Positions 33,935 through 43,717 are shown, counted from the first letter of the stretch. The stretch: DNA of 64,000 nucleotides from Deltaproteobacteria bacterium (GCA_002731275.1 PCBK01000029.1:168162-232161); one strand, 5' to 3'. Notes: generated by a model not told the origin, from the letters alone. Numbers and translations: made by a program.

Positions 33935-36900
33935 TCAGTAGAGGGTGGGGTTTCGTTCGAGAAACTTTCCTAGTTCTTGGAGCGCAGCGCGTACTTTATC
34001 GACTTCTTCTTGTTGATCAAGTTCTTGCCATTGGCTGAGGGATAGTTGGTAGGCTTCTTTGGCGCGTTTGAATTGTTTGGCTTCACAGGCGAGGTCACCT
34101 GCGATAGAGGTCAGACGTGCGATATCTGCGTCGAGAAGGGAGGTTTGTTTGAGGATCTCTTTGGCTTGGAGTTGGTGTTCATCAAAGGACTGCCAGTAGC
34201 GATGGTACGCGAGACAGGGGAGTAAGAAGGCGTGGACAGCGCCGATAAAGCCTTTTCGTCCTTGCTCTTCAAAGATCTCCAGTCCCTCTTCGAGCATGGA
34301 GAATGCTTCTTGGTATCGCTCTCGTTCGACAAGTACGAGGCCGAGATTGACTTTTGGGACAGCGTCTAGACCCGTTCCAATCATGCGATAGATATCGAGG
34401 GATTTTCGGTAGCTGTTTTCAGCTTCTTCAAGTTGTCCACGAAGTCGCGCGACCTCACCGAGCACGTTCAGACAATTAGCGACGCCGGCGCGGGAACCAG
34501 ATTCTTCGAAGTAGTGCAGTGCTTGTTCGAGGTGGGCTGCCGCTTGTGCGTACTCGCCAGCTCTCGTCGCGACGGAGCCGAGTCCAAGGCAGCTCGTCCC
34601 TGCGCCGATGGTGTCGTTGATGGCGTCGAAGTCACTGCGTGCACGCTGAAAGGAGTCCGTCGCTCGTGAGAGCGCGCCTCGATCCAACAGGACACGACCC
34701 ATGTCATGGCGACAATTGGCGAGCAGTTCTTCATCTCCGATGCGTTGGGCGAGGACTTCTGCTTCTTGTAATCTTCGCCACGCTCGTGCGATCTCGCCTT
34801 GTTGACGTGCGACACGTCCGCGCTCTCTCAAGGCGTGTGCGCGGACTGTTTTCCAGTGAAATTGTCTCGCATCTTTTTCGACACGTGCTGCCCAGTGATC
34901 GGCCTGATCCAACGAGCCTTGTGAGAGCGCGAATTTACTCCACAAGATCCAGCCATGTCCCCAACGTTCGTCGTGGAGGGGAATGCTGAGGTTTTCCATG
35001 GTCTGTTTCCACTGACTGAGCAGCGATTTGACGATCTGTATATCGCCCAGCTCGATGCGTTTACGAGCACCGTCGAGGAGGTGTTCGAGTGCTTCCTCTT
35101 CATGACCTGAGGCGAGCAGATGGCGTCCCAACCTCTCAGATGTCCACGGTCCTGTCGGTTGTTCTAACAGCATTTTTGCACAGAGGTGTTGGTAGAGTTC
35201 CCAACGGCCGCCTTCTCGTGCGCGTCGCTCAAGACTCTCGCGAAGCATACTGTGTACAAAGGACCAACCTTGGTGATAGGTGTTTCCTTCGCTACGTGCG
35301 AGTCGTTGTGCGATCAACTCTTCGACGAGATCGAGTGGAGCTTCCATCAACGCCCGGTTACAGACTTCATTCCACTCTTTGGTGTTGACCTCTTGCCCTA
35401 AAACCGCAGCCACTTCGAGCGCAAAGCCGTCACTCTCTTCTCGTCCTTCGAGAATCCTGTCGATGCGAGCAGTCCAAAACTCGTGTAGGCCGTCTGGTAG
35501 CTCTGCTTGGGCTTCATTTTTCAGGCGGAATCCGTACTCACCAAGCTCCAGCAATCCGCGTTGTACCCAGTCTCCCACAAGCTGGACCGCAAAGAGAGGG
35601 TTTCCGTTGGTCTTTTCTTCGACCAACACAGCAAGTTCGCCTTCAAGCCCCAAGAGCTCGCGGACCAATTGTGAACGATCTTCTGGGGCGAGGGGGCCAA
35701 TATCCATCGATGTCGTTTGGCTATATTCGACGATCTTTTCGAGCTCTTCAAGCTCTGTTTGGCGTTCTGCGAGGGACTCTTCACGGGCGGTCAGGACGAA
35801 CAGGATCGGTGCATTTTGAATCTTCTTTGCGTGTTCGAGGATGGACTGGATGTACTGGAGACTTTCAAGTCCCCACTGCACATCATCGACCCAAACGAGG
35901 AGCGGGCGTCTTGCGGAGACCCTGAGCAAGAAGCGTTCGAGGAGCGCATGTCGTTCTGCTGGACTACTGAAGTGGATGCGTCGAGCGCCGTGTGCGTAGT
36001 CTTCTTGTGTGGCAGGTCGGATCAACTCTGTGAGAGCATGTCCTTCGTCTTGATCTGTGATGCCTTGTTCTCGGAGCGTTTCGGAGATGCGTTCATAGCT
36101 CTCCTCGCGAGAGAGTCGGCTACATCGGAAATAGCGAGCGAGCATTGGGATGATCCCGTCTGCAGAGCCCGATTCCGGACTGTGAATCGCCTTGAGTACG
36201 TCGACAGTGCCTACCTCGTGGGCGCGCTCACAGAGCCACTCTGCGAGGCGACTTTTCCCACACCCAGCTGGTCCTTTGAGCAAAACAGCGCGAATATTTC
36301 CTGTCTCGCGAACTTCTCGAAGTGTATGCCACAACAGATCACGCTCGATCTCTCTGCCTACGAGAGGGATCGAACGTAGCCCGTACAATCCGAGGCCGAC
36401 CCCGAACATCTGACTTGAGGTTGGGGGAGTATATTTGTTGCGTCGCCATGTGAGCGGCATTGGAGGCAAAGACACCCAACCTGGGACGACAAATTCAGAA
36501 GAATCAAACTCTTTTGGTGTATCGAGTTGTACCGTATCAATCTCAAAGCCCGGGATGGTCTGTGATTCTTCTTCGGAGAGTGAGAGCAAGTCACCAAAGC
36601 CAGGCATTGTCTCTGAGTTGAGCTCTTGGTCGTGTGGGAGTGCGTCGAGATTCGGAATGGTCTGGGAGGACTCGTCGTGTTGCGAGAAGCCAAAACTCTC
36701 GAGTGGAGTTGTCTGGCTGTCATCGTGATAACCTTCCAATTCAAAGCGCTCTTGGAGTTGGAAGAACTCGGCAGGGATAGAGGTATCGCTTTGTGTTGAG
36801 GGAACCGTTGCGACAGGTTGGTAATGTTTGACAGGAGGTGGGTCGAGATTGAGCAGCGCCCAAGCTGCATCGGCAGCGCGCCGAAAGCGATTTTGTGGAT

Positions 36901-37687
36901 GTTTTTCGAGCAGGCGACGCAGCCATGCTTCGAAACCTTCGGGCATTGGAACTCGCGTCTCTAGTTTGGGAGGGGCTAGGCGTGTGTGCGCAAACATCAA
37001 CTTAGCGACAGGTTGTGCGCCATTAAAAGGAGGTGAGCCACTCGCGAGCGCGTAAGCCAGACATCCAAATGCGTATAAATCGGTCCAAGGTCCGTAATCG
37101 CGCCAACGACACTCAAACTGCTCGGGCGCCATGTAGGCCGGTGTCCCCATAACCGTCTCTTCTTCCCATGGAGACAGCACTTCTTGTTCGAGCGCGTGTG
37201 CGAGTCCAAAATCTGTGATCATCCACGCGTCACGTTGGCGACAAAACAGCACGTTTCTGGGCTTAAGATCCCGGTGGATCACACCTCTCGCGTGGGCGTG
37301 CGCGAGGGCATCGAGGAGGGATAAGAGGATATGACGAAGCTCGCTCCAATTGAGCTGACCACAAAGCGAGCGCAGACTACCGCCGTCTGCGCGCTCCATC
37401 ACAAGATATGGACTCTGTTGACGTAATCGGTTGTTGGAGGCGTTGGCTGATGTTTCTGACACCTGTCCATAATCGAAGACCATCACGATGTTAGGGTGTG
37501 TAAGCCCTGCGACCGCGCGTACTTCGTTTCTGAACGCCGAGAGAAACAAGGGATCTCGTGTCTTCTCGCTGGTCAACACCTTGACCGCGACATCCACACC
37601 CTGTTCTCGGTGCTCTCCCGCCCATACTTCAGCCATCCCACCTCGGCCTATGGGCTTCTTGAGTGTAAATACCTCCAGCGGGATCAA
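33935..37687 (-). CDS. PknK-like Ser/Thr kinase with AAA ATPase and TPR domains
   Basis: 1250 residues, TTG start at 37687 with GGGAGG six bases upstream. Kinase domain at 8-280: GRGGMAEVWAG, Lys36 in VAVKVL, HRDLKPRN, DFGLAHAL, GTPAYMAPEQF. A Ser/Thr/Glu-rich linker has four copies of SQT(I/T)P. The AAA_16-type ATPase starts with LVGREIERDLL, with Walker A GPAGCGKS near residue 470 and Walker B RRPLLVWVDDVQW. TPR units fill about residues 900-1230 (ALHYFEESGSRAGVANCLNVLGEVARLRGQLEEAENSY). No membrane helix. The layout matches PknK and other myxobacterial kinases, which sense and relay signals in the cytoplasm. Confidence 0.92.
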   Translation of the reverse strand: MIPLEVFTLKKPIGRGGMAEVWAGEHREQGVDVAVKVLTSEKTRDPLFLSAFRNEVRAVAGLTHPNIVMVFDYGQVSETSANASNNRLRQQSPYLVMERADGGSLRSLCGQLNWSELRHILLSLLDALAHAHARGVIHRDLKPRNVLFCRQRDAWMITDFGLAHALEQEVLSPWEEETVMGTPAYMAPEQFECRWRDYGPWTDLYAFGCLAYALASGSPPFNGAQPVAKLMFAHTRLAPPKLETRVPMPEGFEAWLRRLLEKHPQNRFRRAADAAWALLNLDPPPVKHYQPVATVPSTQSDTSIPAEFFQLQERFELEGYHDDSQTTPLESFGFSQHDESSQTIPNLDALPHDQELNSETMPGFGDLLSLSEEESQTIPGFEIDTVQLDTPKEFDSSEFVVPGWVSLPPMPLTWRRNKYTPPTSSQMFGVGLGLYGLRSIPLVGREIERDLLWHTLREVRETGNIRAVLLKGPAGCGKSRLAEWLCERAHEVGTVDVLKAIHSPESGSADGIIPMLARYFRCSRLSREESYERISETLREQGITDQDEGHALTELIRPATQEDYAHGARRIHFSSPAERHALLERFLLRVSARRPLLVWVDDVQWGLESLQYIQSILEHAKKIQNAPILFVLTAREESLAERQTELEELEKIVEYSQTTSMDIGPLAPEDRSQLVRELLGLEGELAVLVEEKTNGNPLFAVQLVGDWVQRGLLELGEYGFRLKNEAQAELPDGLHEFWTARIDRILEGREESDGFALEVAAVLGQEVNTKEWNEVCNRALMEAPLDLVEELIAQRLARSEGNTYHQGWSFVHSMLRESLERRAREGGRWELYQHLCAKMLLEQPTGPWTSERLGRHLLASGHEEEALEHLLDGARKRIELGDIQIVKSLLSQWKQTMENLSIPLHDERWGHGWILWSKFALSQGSLDQADHWAARVEKDARQFHWKTVRAHALRERGRVARQQGEIARAWRRLQEAEVLAQRIGDEELLANCRHDMGRVLLDRGALSRATDSFQRARSDFDAINDTIGAGTSCLGLGSVATRAGEYAQAAAHLEQALHYFEESGSRAGVANCLNVLGEVARLRGQLEEAENSYRKSLDIYRMIGTGLDAVPKVNLGLVLVERERYQEAFSMLEEGLEIFEEQGRKGFIGAVHAFLLPCLAYHRYWQSFDEHQLQAKEILKQTSLLDADIARLTSIAGDLACEAKQFKRAKEAYQLSLSQWQELDQQEEVDKVRAALQELGKFLERNPTLY

Positions 37688-37891
37688 AATCAGCCTCCCG
37701 TTGTCCCGTTTTGCAAACTTCTGCTACCGATCACCATAGCACTTGTAATGGTTCAGTTTCAATAGACTTGCCCTGAATTCTTTCCTTGCAGGGCCGAAGA
37801 AACTAAGGCTCTGCTCTGTAACTTGCAAGCACTTTTTTCCAGAGTGAGCAAAAGTAGGGGAGCTTTGTCGAGGAGAGGGGGACGAGGAGGA

Positions 37892-38719
37892 TCAGTCAGA
37901 AGAGTCCGAAAGGTTGGGTTTGTAAAGGGTTTTGCTTCCCAAGCTTAGGACAAAGCGCGTCAGGGGACGTGGAGAGAGACGGCTGAACCATAAAAGGAAT
38001 TTGGCTCTCCAACCCGGTACGATCAGAGCCTTTCCTTTAGCAAAGCCTCGCAATGACTCTCTCGCACAGTGTTCCGCTGAGATCTCCAAAAAAGAGGGTA
38101 CAGAGTGCTCCAAAGGGTTTTCTGCGATGGCTTCAAATTCTGTGGTGACGGGTCCCGGACAGACTTGGCTGACTGTGACACCAAAGCCCGCGACTTCACA
38201 ACGTAGACATTCGGTAAAACCTGTGACGTAGTGCTTGGTCCCGACGTAGACTGCAAAGCCCGGCATAAAGCTGAGTCCAAACCCCGAACTGACGTTGAGG
38301 ATACCACCACTTCGGCGTTCTCTCATCGGCTTGATCAGTCGGTGGGTGAGATAGGTAAGTCCTGTGATGTTCAGAGCGATCATGCGTTGCAGCTTGTCCC
38401 AATCACCAAACTCAAACGCGCCAATATCCCCAAAACCTGCGTTGTTGATCAAGATGTCGATCTGTGGCGCTTGTGCCTTGAGTTGTGTGAGGAGGTCATC
38501 AATCGCGTCTGTATCTGTAAGGTCACAAGGTGCGACGATGACTTGTAGGGTGGCGTTGCGTTTGAGCAGCTCGGCTTTGAGCGCTTCAAGGCGTTCTTGT
38601 CGTCTCGCGACGAGGATCAGACAACGAGCTGTTGTGGCCAGTTCGTGAGCCATGGCCCAACCGATACCCGCAGATGCACCCGTAAGTAAGATCGTCGCTT
38701 GCTGAAGTGGTGGTCGCAC
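37892..38719 (-). CDS. Short-chain dehydrogenase/reductase (DltE/YqjQ-like)
   Basis: 275 residues from a GTG at 38719, which has AAGGA at good spacing; a TTG at 38752 in frame lacks one. Rossmann motif TGASAGIGWAMA, NNAGFGDIG, catalytic Ser in NVSSGFG and YxxxK as YVGTK. The cofactor is probably NADP(H), given the Arg pair after strand two (ARRQERL). The C-terminus has the PGP.T.F pattern and a hydrophobic end seen in lipid-acting SDRs. Substrate unknown. It is a single gene between two unrelated ones. Confidence 0.9.
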   Translation of the reverse strand: MRPPLQQATILLTGASAGIGWAMAHELATTARCLILVARRQERLEALKAELLKRNATLQVIVAPCDLTDTDAIDDLLTQLKAQAPQIDILINNAGFGDIGAFEFGDWDKLQRMIALNITGLTYLTHRLIKPMRERRSGGILNVSSGFGLSFMPGFAVYVGTKHYVTGFTECLRCEVAGFGVTVSQVCPGPVTTEFEAIAENPLEHSVPSFLEISAEHCARESLRGFAKGKALIVPGWRAKFLLWFSRLSPRPLTRFVLSLGSKTLYKPNLSDSSD

Positions 38720-38797
38720 GTATATTCCTTTTGCTTGAAAGACGAAACCCAAGATTTCGGATTCCGTAGGTGTAGAATCTTTGTTTGAAAGATGACC

Positions 38798-39442
38798 TCA
38801 TTGGCCCTTTGGAAGGATTGTTTGTGTGACGATCTCGAAGCGGTGTTTGCGTTCGAGTTGTTTGCGAAGTGCCCAGGCAAAGCCATTGTCTTTGGGGCGA
38901 AGTCTTTTGCGCGTTTTGGGGTGCCTGATGCCACTACGTTGAAGCGCTGCCACAATACGACGCAGCTTCTTTTTGAGCGTTGGTCGCGCGCTGATGTACC
39001 GAAGGGAACCTTGCCCGATCATAATATGTCCCATCCACTGCCTCCGCCATGCGTGTCGTCCCCACTTACGTGTGTACACGACGAGTCGGATCGTCTCGGG
39101 GGCATCGTCGGCTGTCTGTGGTTTTGTCCCCCCACGTCGACGCTCTCTGAACGTTTTGCCTTTGGGGTTGGCTGTTTGTGGAGAGGTTGTCTTCACTGAC
39201 AGGAATGCTTTGGGTGTATCTCCGCCTCTTGTCGGTGGTCGATAACGTCCTTTTCGTTTGGCTGGCTTCTTGCGAATGAAGATTTTGGGGTACACGTTGA
39301 ACTGCTTCAGGTTGAGGCCTGGAAGCTGAACGATCGGAGGCGCTGGGACATTCTTTTTCTTTTTAGCCATCACAGGGGATGAGGTCGACCACATCCCCAA
39401 AACAAAACATCCCAGACATAATGTCATCTGTAAGGTTCGCAT
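38798..39442 (-). CDS. Uncharacterised basic secreted protein
   Basis: 214 residues from the ATG at 39442 (GGGAG upstream; a GTG at 39445 is adjacent). A signal peptide with a likely VMA-K cleavage site is followed directly by KKKK. The mature protein is rich in Lys, Arg, Thr and Pro, with no Cys. No family is recognised. The central part has a short beta-rich segment (TIRLVVYTRKWGR...WMGHIMIGQGSLRYI). High charge suggests binding to an anionic polymer or surface. An 18-base perfect palindrome lies just upstream. Confidence 0.6.
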   Translation of the reverse strand: MRTLQMTLCLGCFVLGMWSTSSPVMAKKKKNVPAPPIVQLPGLNLKQFNVYPKIFIRKKPAKRKGRYRPPTRGGDTPKAFLSVKTTSPQTANPKGKTFRERRRGGTKPQTADDAPETIRLVVYTRKWGRHAWRRQWMGHIMIGQGSLRYISARPTLKKKLRRIVAALQRSGIRHPKTRKRLRPKDNGFAWALRKQLERKHRFEIVTQTILPKGQ

Positions 39443-39445
39443 CAC

Positions 39446-39772
39446 TGCTCCCTGTAAAAAGGCAGATATCTGCCTTCGATAATGAGGTCAAAGGCCATCC
39501 CTTATGATGGGATCACTGCGTTCGTTGTGTCAATGAGACTTCCTTTTTGTGAGTGAATTGTCTCACCTCTTGGTTCCAGTTTTTGTCCAGCGCTAGCTGC
39601 ATGACCAGCGAAAGGGGGCGGAGTGGAGAGCCTGTCTTCCTTTTGCTGTGATCTCTTCGCCATGATATCCTTTGGCAGAGTGCTTTTCTATCATAGGAGA
39701 TCGTTTGCAACTGTCAAAGTAGGTCGGTTGGTACTTTACCTCATCGTTTTTGTGTAAGAAGGGAGCGAAAAG
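39446..39772. other. Divergent intergenic region between the basic secreted protein and the crotonase
   Basis: 327 bases with no convincing gene. It should hold promoters in both directions. It contains the palindrome at 39459-39476 and a small hairpin ATCCC/GGGAT near 39496-39512. Confidence 0.55.
39459..39476. promoter_or_regulatory. Perfect 18-base palindrome
   Basis: AAGGCAGAT joined directly to ATCTGCCTT. It ends 17 bases upstream of the minus-strand ATG at 39442, beside its ribosome-binding site. It could be an operator or a hairpin that affects translation. Confidence 0.55.
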
Positions 39773-40540
39773 ATGCCTGTCAGAGTTGAAAAGAATGGGT
39801 ATGTGACGACTGTCATTTTGGATCGAAAAGAGGTCCGCAATGCTGTCGATCGTCAAACAGCACAAGCGCTCGCGGATGCGTTTCGCGCCTTCGATGAGGA
39901 CGAAGAGGCGCGCGTGGGTGTCTTTTGGGGGGCGAACGGGACGTTCTGTGCAGGGGCGGACCTGAAAGCCGTGGCGAGGGGGGAGCCAAATCGACTCGAA
40001 GCTACAGGTGATGGGCCGATGGGACCGTCTCGTATGCTCTTAAAAAAGCCCGTGCTCGCGGCGATCTCCGGTTACGCTGTCGCAGGAGGGTTGGAGTTGG
40101 CGTTGTGGTGTGATCTGCGTGTTGTCGAAGAGGACGCAATCATGGGCTGCTTTGAACGACGTTGGGGGGTACCACTGATCGATGGTGGGACGATCCGTTT
40201 ACCTCGTGTGATCGGTCTTGGAAGAGCGCTCGATCTGATCCTGACTGGGCGCCCTGTTGACGCGCAAGAGGCCCTCCTGATGGGATTGGTGAACCGTGTC
40301 GTCCCGAAAGGGAAGGCGCGCGAGACTGCCGAGGAGATCGCTGCTGAGATCGCTGCATTTCCGCAACGGTGCATGAGAGGGGATCGGCTCTCTGCCTATG
40401 AACAGTTCGATCTTTCGTTCGATGAGGCGATTCAAAATGAGTTGCGACATGGGCGGCAGGCGCTTGAGGAGGAGACTCATAAAGGGGCGTCGTTGTTTGC
40501 AGACGGTGCCGGACGTCATGGTGATTTTGAAAAGAAGTAG
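39773..40540 (+). CDS. Enoyl-CoA hydratase/isomerase-family protein (crotonase)
   Basis: 255 residues with GGGAG upstream. Crotonase motifs: NAVDRQTAQAL, CAGADLKAVA (first oxyanion-hole segment), AISGYAVAGGLELALWCDLRV (second), and GVPLIDGGTIRLPRVIGLGRALDLILTG. Glu96-type acid residue of hydratases is not obvious, so hydratase, isomerase or hydrolase activity cannot be told apart. It converges on the alpha/beta hydrolase with six bases between stops and may work with the neighbouring polyketide/fatty-acid-type operon. Confidence 0.9.
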   Translation: MPVRVEKNGYVTTVILDRKEVRNAVDRQTAQALADAFRAFDEDEEARVGVFWGANGTFCAGADLKAVARGEPNRLEATGDGPMGPSRMLLKKPVLAAISGYAVAGGLELALWCDLRVVEEDAIMGCFERRWGVPLIDGGTIRLPRVIGLGRALDLILTGRPVDAQEALLMGLVNRVVPKGKARETAEEIAAEIAAFPQRCMRGDRLSAYEQFDLSFDEAIQNELRHGRQALEEETHKGASLFADGAGRHGDFEKK

Positions 40541-40546
40541 GCGCCT

Positions 40547-41404
40547 TTACACACCCAAAAAGGCCCGCACAGTCTGTGTGAAGGCTTCTGGTTGTTCGAG
40601 GAAGGGAAAGTGCCCGCTCTCTTCGAGGATTTCGAGGCGGCTGTTGGGAAAAGCTTTGTGTGTCTTCTCTTGGGCTTCGACGACGAAGAAGTCGTGTCTA
40701 CCTGCGAGCACAAGCGCAGGGGTTTCGACCTGATTCATCGCGGGTTGGAGATCGTATGCCTTCATCTCTGTGGAGATTTGATCGGCCATATCGACAGTAT
40801 AGTCGAAATGCAGTTGAGGTAGCAGCGCGAGATCCGTCAATCCGCCGGAGAGTCCAAGTGTGACCGCTTGGACTTGCTCTTCGTGAGTCCAGGGGCGTTT
40901 GCGACGGATCTTATTGAGCTGGATAAGATCCCACTTGAGATCTTTGTCCATCTTGGCCAGTCGCCCCATTAACGGATCGTGTTCGGCGACTTTGGCGATG
41001 GGGGACGCTGTCAACAGAACCACTTTGTCAACAAGCGCCGCGTGTTCCTTGAGAAAACACATCGTCTCCACTGCGCCGAATGAGTGACCCATGATGTAGA
41101 CAGGCTGATTGGGATTGTTCTCCTTGGCCCATAACACCAACTCCTTGAGCAGATCGACTTCACGTTGCATGGTGTATGTTTCCCCCTCTGGGAGGGGTTG
41201 AGAACGACCACAACCTGTCTGATCGTGTGCGATCACCTTGTAGGATTCCGCAAGGGGGAGCATAAAGGGGGTCAGATATCGACTGCTGAGTCCTGGACCA
41301 CCGTGGATAACGAATAAAGAAGGGCCTTCACCTGTAGTTTCGACGTGCACATCGAGGCCGCGAAACTGGAAGGGGATGGATGTGTAGTGCACGAGGCGCT
41401 CCAA
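40547..41404 (-). CDS. Alpha/beta hydrolase, proline iminopeptidase-like
   Basis: 285 residues. FVIHGGPGLSSRYL is the HGGPG oxyanion motif of the proline iminopeptidase group, DQTGCGRSQPL follows, and GHSFGAVETM carries the nucleophile Ser. An Asp (LAGRHDFFV) and His (LEESGHFPFLEQP) complete the triad. The HGGPG group includes peptidases and lactone or amide hydrolases. It is the last gene of the ketoreductase-ketosynthase-ACP-ligase operon, 42 bases after the ligase relative. A thioesterase-like release step is possible. Confidence 0.88.
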   Translation of the reverse strand: MERLVHYTSIPFQFRGLDVHVETTGEGPSLFVIHGGPGLSSRYLTPFMLPLAESYKVIAHDQTGCGRSQPLPEGETYTMQREVDLLKELVLWAKENNPNQPVYIMGHSFGAVETMCFLKEHAALVDKVVLLTASPIAKVAEHDPLMGRLAKMDKDLKWDLIQLNKIRRKRPWTHEEQVQAVTLGLSGGLTDLALLPQLHFDYTVDMADQISTEMKAYDLQPAMNQVETPALVLAGRHDFFVVEAQEKTHKAFPNSRLEILEESGHFPFLEQPEAFTQTVRAFLGV

Positions 41405-41446
41405 AAGGTTGTGAGATGGAGGTGATATCGTTGTGTCGGCAGAAGG

Positions 41447-43201
41447 TTATTCTGTAGGGAGCTGTTCGACAAAGTCGAGATCTCTAGGTACAGCGATGCC
41501 TCCGATTTTTTCTCTGATGAATGCTTTGAGTTGTTTTTTCAACTTGAGATCGGGTTTGATACCGTCTTCTACGACGATGGAACACGCGATCGCTTCCGTT
41601 TTGATCTTGTCTTCTGCGGGATGCCCTACGACGGCTTTGACCGAAGGGTGAGAGCGAAGGATATGTTCAATACTTGCGAGCGCGATCCGGTGTCCGGCAA
41701 TGTTGACAATACGGTCATGTCGCCCAAGCAGCTTATACGTTCCATCTTCTCGCATCATCGCACGATCAAAGGTTGAGTACATTCCTTCAAAGTGCGAGAA
41801 ATAGGCATCGTAACGCTCTGGTGCACCCCATATATCCGCGAATGTCCCTGGTGGCAGAGGCGCTTTTCCGATGAGCAGACCTTCTGTCTCTGGGGGGAGG
41901 GGAGTGCCTGATTCATCGACGACTTGGAGTTGCCATCCCAGACAGGGGCGTCCTGCACTACCGGCGGTTGGTGTTTGTGAGGCGACCCCCATGTGAAGAC
42001 CTGTGATCGACCATCCGCTCTCTGTTTGCCAGTAATGATCGATGACAGGAATGCCAAAGCGCTCTGTGCTCCACTCCTGGATCGCAGCATCACAGCGTTC
42101 TCCTGCGAGGAAGATGTAGCGCAACGAGAGCTTAGCCTTCTCGATACTATCTTGAGGATAGCGTTTGAGGATCCTCATGGCTGTGGGGGCGGAGAACATG
42201 ATCGTCACATTGTGTTTTTCCGCGACCTCCCACCACACACCTGCGTGAGGGAAGAGAGGTGTACCTTCGTAGAGAAGGGTCGGAATTCCGTGTAGCATCG
42301 GACCATAAGCGATGTAGCTGTGACCGACAATCCAACCAATATCGGAGGTGGACCAAAAGACATCGTTGGGACCACAATTGTAGAAGTGCTCCATACTCGA
42401 TGTGATCGCGACGGTGTAACTTCCTACTTTGTGGACAACACCATCTGGGCGACCATCACTGCCCGCTGTGTAGAGAATAAACGCAGGATCTTCAGCGTCG
42501 ATGGTTGCGCAGGGGAAGTCTGGTTGGTGTTGTGTCAGAAGTGCACGCCAATTGTGTTGGTGTCCCTGGTCGAGTTGGAAATCTGGATCGATTTGTCTAT
42601 CCCAGACGAGTGTCGGGAGTGTACGATCGAGCTGTGTATAGGCTTGTTCGACGACCTGATGGATGGGGATCAAGCGCCCACCACGTTGTGTATTGCATGC
42701 TGTCAGTATGAGGCTCGGTTCTGCGTCGGCGATACGTTGTGCGAGAGGCGTTGATGGGTAGCCTGAGAATACGACGACATGGATGGCACCAAGGCGAGCA
42801 CACGCGAGCATCGCGACCAGCGCTTGTGGGATCATCGGCATGTAGATGACGACACGATCGCCTTTGGAGATGCCAAATTGATGATGCATCAATGAGGAGA
42901 GGCGTTTGACCTCATCGAGTGTCTCAGAGAAAGACCACACCTCACTGCCTGAAAGTTCCGGGCATTCCCAAATGATCGCAGGTTTGTCGCCAAGTCCAGC
43001 TTCTACATGTCGGTCGAGTGCGTTGTCACAGAGATTGAGCTGACCACCGACAAACCAACGTGGGCGGATCGGATTGTCTGCCTGAAGGACTTTGTCGTAA
43101 GGGCGCTGCCATCGCAGTGTTTGCGCATGTGTATCCCAGAATGTATCGGGACTTTCGATGGACTGGCGATAGTACGGGAGATATTCATTGTGATTTTGCA
43201 C
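41447..43201 (-). CDS. Acetyl/propionyl-CoA synthetase relative lacking the C-terminal catalytic lysine
   Basis: 584 residues, against about 630-650 for Acs or PrpE. The adenylate-forming fold is clear: the FWDTHAQ and RWFVGGQLNLCDNALDRH start, GDRVVIYMPMIPQALVAMLACARLGAIHVVVFSGY, DHYWQTESGW and the hinge GRHDRIVNIAGHRI. The phosphate loop is altered: YTAGSDGRPDGVV instead of YTSGTTGKPKGVV. The protein stops at FVEQLPTE, just where the family has TRSGKIMR with the catalytic and acetylated Lys. No downstream frame supplies that motif. Either a specialised enzyme, perhaps only for the thioester half reaction, or a decayed one. It lies after the ACP gene in the operon. Confidence 0.85.
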   Translation of the reverse strand: MQNHNEYLPYYRQSIESPDTFWDTHAQTLRWQRPYDKVLQADNPIRPRWFVGGQLNLCDNALDRHVEAGLGDKPAIIWECPELSGSEVWSFSETLDEVKRLSSLMHHQFGISKGDRVVIYMPMIPQALVAMLACARLGAIHVVVFSGYPSTPLAQRIADAEPSLILTACNTQRGGRLIPIHQVVEQAYTQLDRTLPTLVWDRQIDPDFQLDQGHQHNWRALLTQHQPDFPCATIDAEDPAFILYTAGSDGRPDGVVHKVGSYTVAITSSMEHFYNCGPNDVFWSTSDIGWIVGHSYIAYGPMLHGIPTLLYEGTPLFPHAGVWWEVAEKHNVTIMFSAPTAMRILKRYPQDSIEKAKLSLRYIFLAGERCDAAIQEWSTERFGIPVIDHYWQTESGWSITGLHMGVASQTPTAGSAGRPCLGWQLQVVDESGTPLPPETEGLLIGKAPLPPGTFADIWGAPERYDAYFSHFEGMYSTFDRAMMREDGTYKLLGRHDRIVNIAGHRIALASIEHILRSHPSVKAVVGHPAEDKIKTEAIACSIVVEDGIKPDLKLKKQLKAFIREKIGGIAVPRDLDFVEQLPTE

Positions 43202-43303
43202 AGCTCTGCTCTTCCATAATGGTCGGACGTTGTTGGGTAGAGGGAAGGAGAGAATGTTTGGTTTGTCGGAGGTGAGGAGGTAGGGGTGTCATGGAGTGGG
43301 GGA

Positions 43304-43555
43304 TTACTGAACGAATTTTTCCACAGTGTCCACACAGGAGTTGAGTGTCACCATGTTGGGGAATTCTTCTTCAGGGATGGAGATCTTGTATCGTCGTTCG
43401 AGGGTGGACAATACTTCCAAAAGCATCATGGAGTCGAGGCCGAGGTCATTGATAAAGTGGACCTCTGGTTGAATGCTATCCATTTCGTCGATTTCACCGA
43501 CTTCTGCGATCACTTCACGAATTTCTTCCATAAGCTCTTGTCGACTGACTTCCAT
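43304..43555 (-). CDS. Acyl carrier protein
   Basis: 83 residues, acidic. INDLGLDSMMLLEVLSTLERRYKISIPEEEF has the phosphopantetheine Ser42 in the DSM motif. It sits between the chain-length-factor-like gene (162 bases upstream) and the acyl-CoA synthetase relative (102 bases downstream), so it is probably the dedicated carrier of this operon and not the housekeeping AcpP. Confidence 0.95.
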   Translation of the reverse strand: MEVSRQELMEEIREVIAEVGEIDEMDSIQPEVHFINDLGLDSMMLLEVLSTLERRYKISIPEEEFPNMVTLNSCVDTVEKFVQ

Positions 43556-43717
43556 TTTTAAACTCCTTGCTCAGGGACGAATTTCTCTCTATGGAGGGGC
43601 TCATCCTGGCCTATTAAATCATAATGTATAGCTCTTTGTGCGGGCTTTTGAGCATGCATATACTTGTGTGTTGCGCGAGAGGGAATAGCACAGTTGCTAC
43701 GAAAAGGTCAACAAGAT

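Noticed and set aside
33808..34038. 76-residue frame between the Cys-rich lipoprotein and the PknK-like gene
   Set aside because: It overlaps the 3' end of the kinase gene on the other strand and has no supporting feature.
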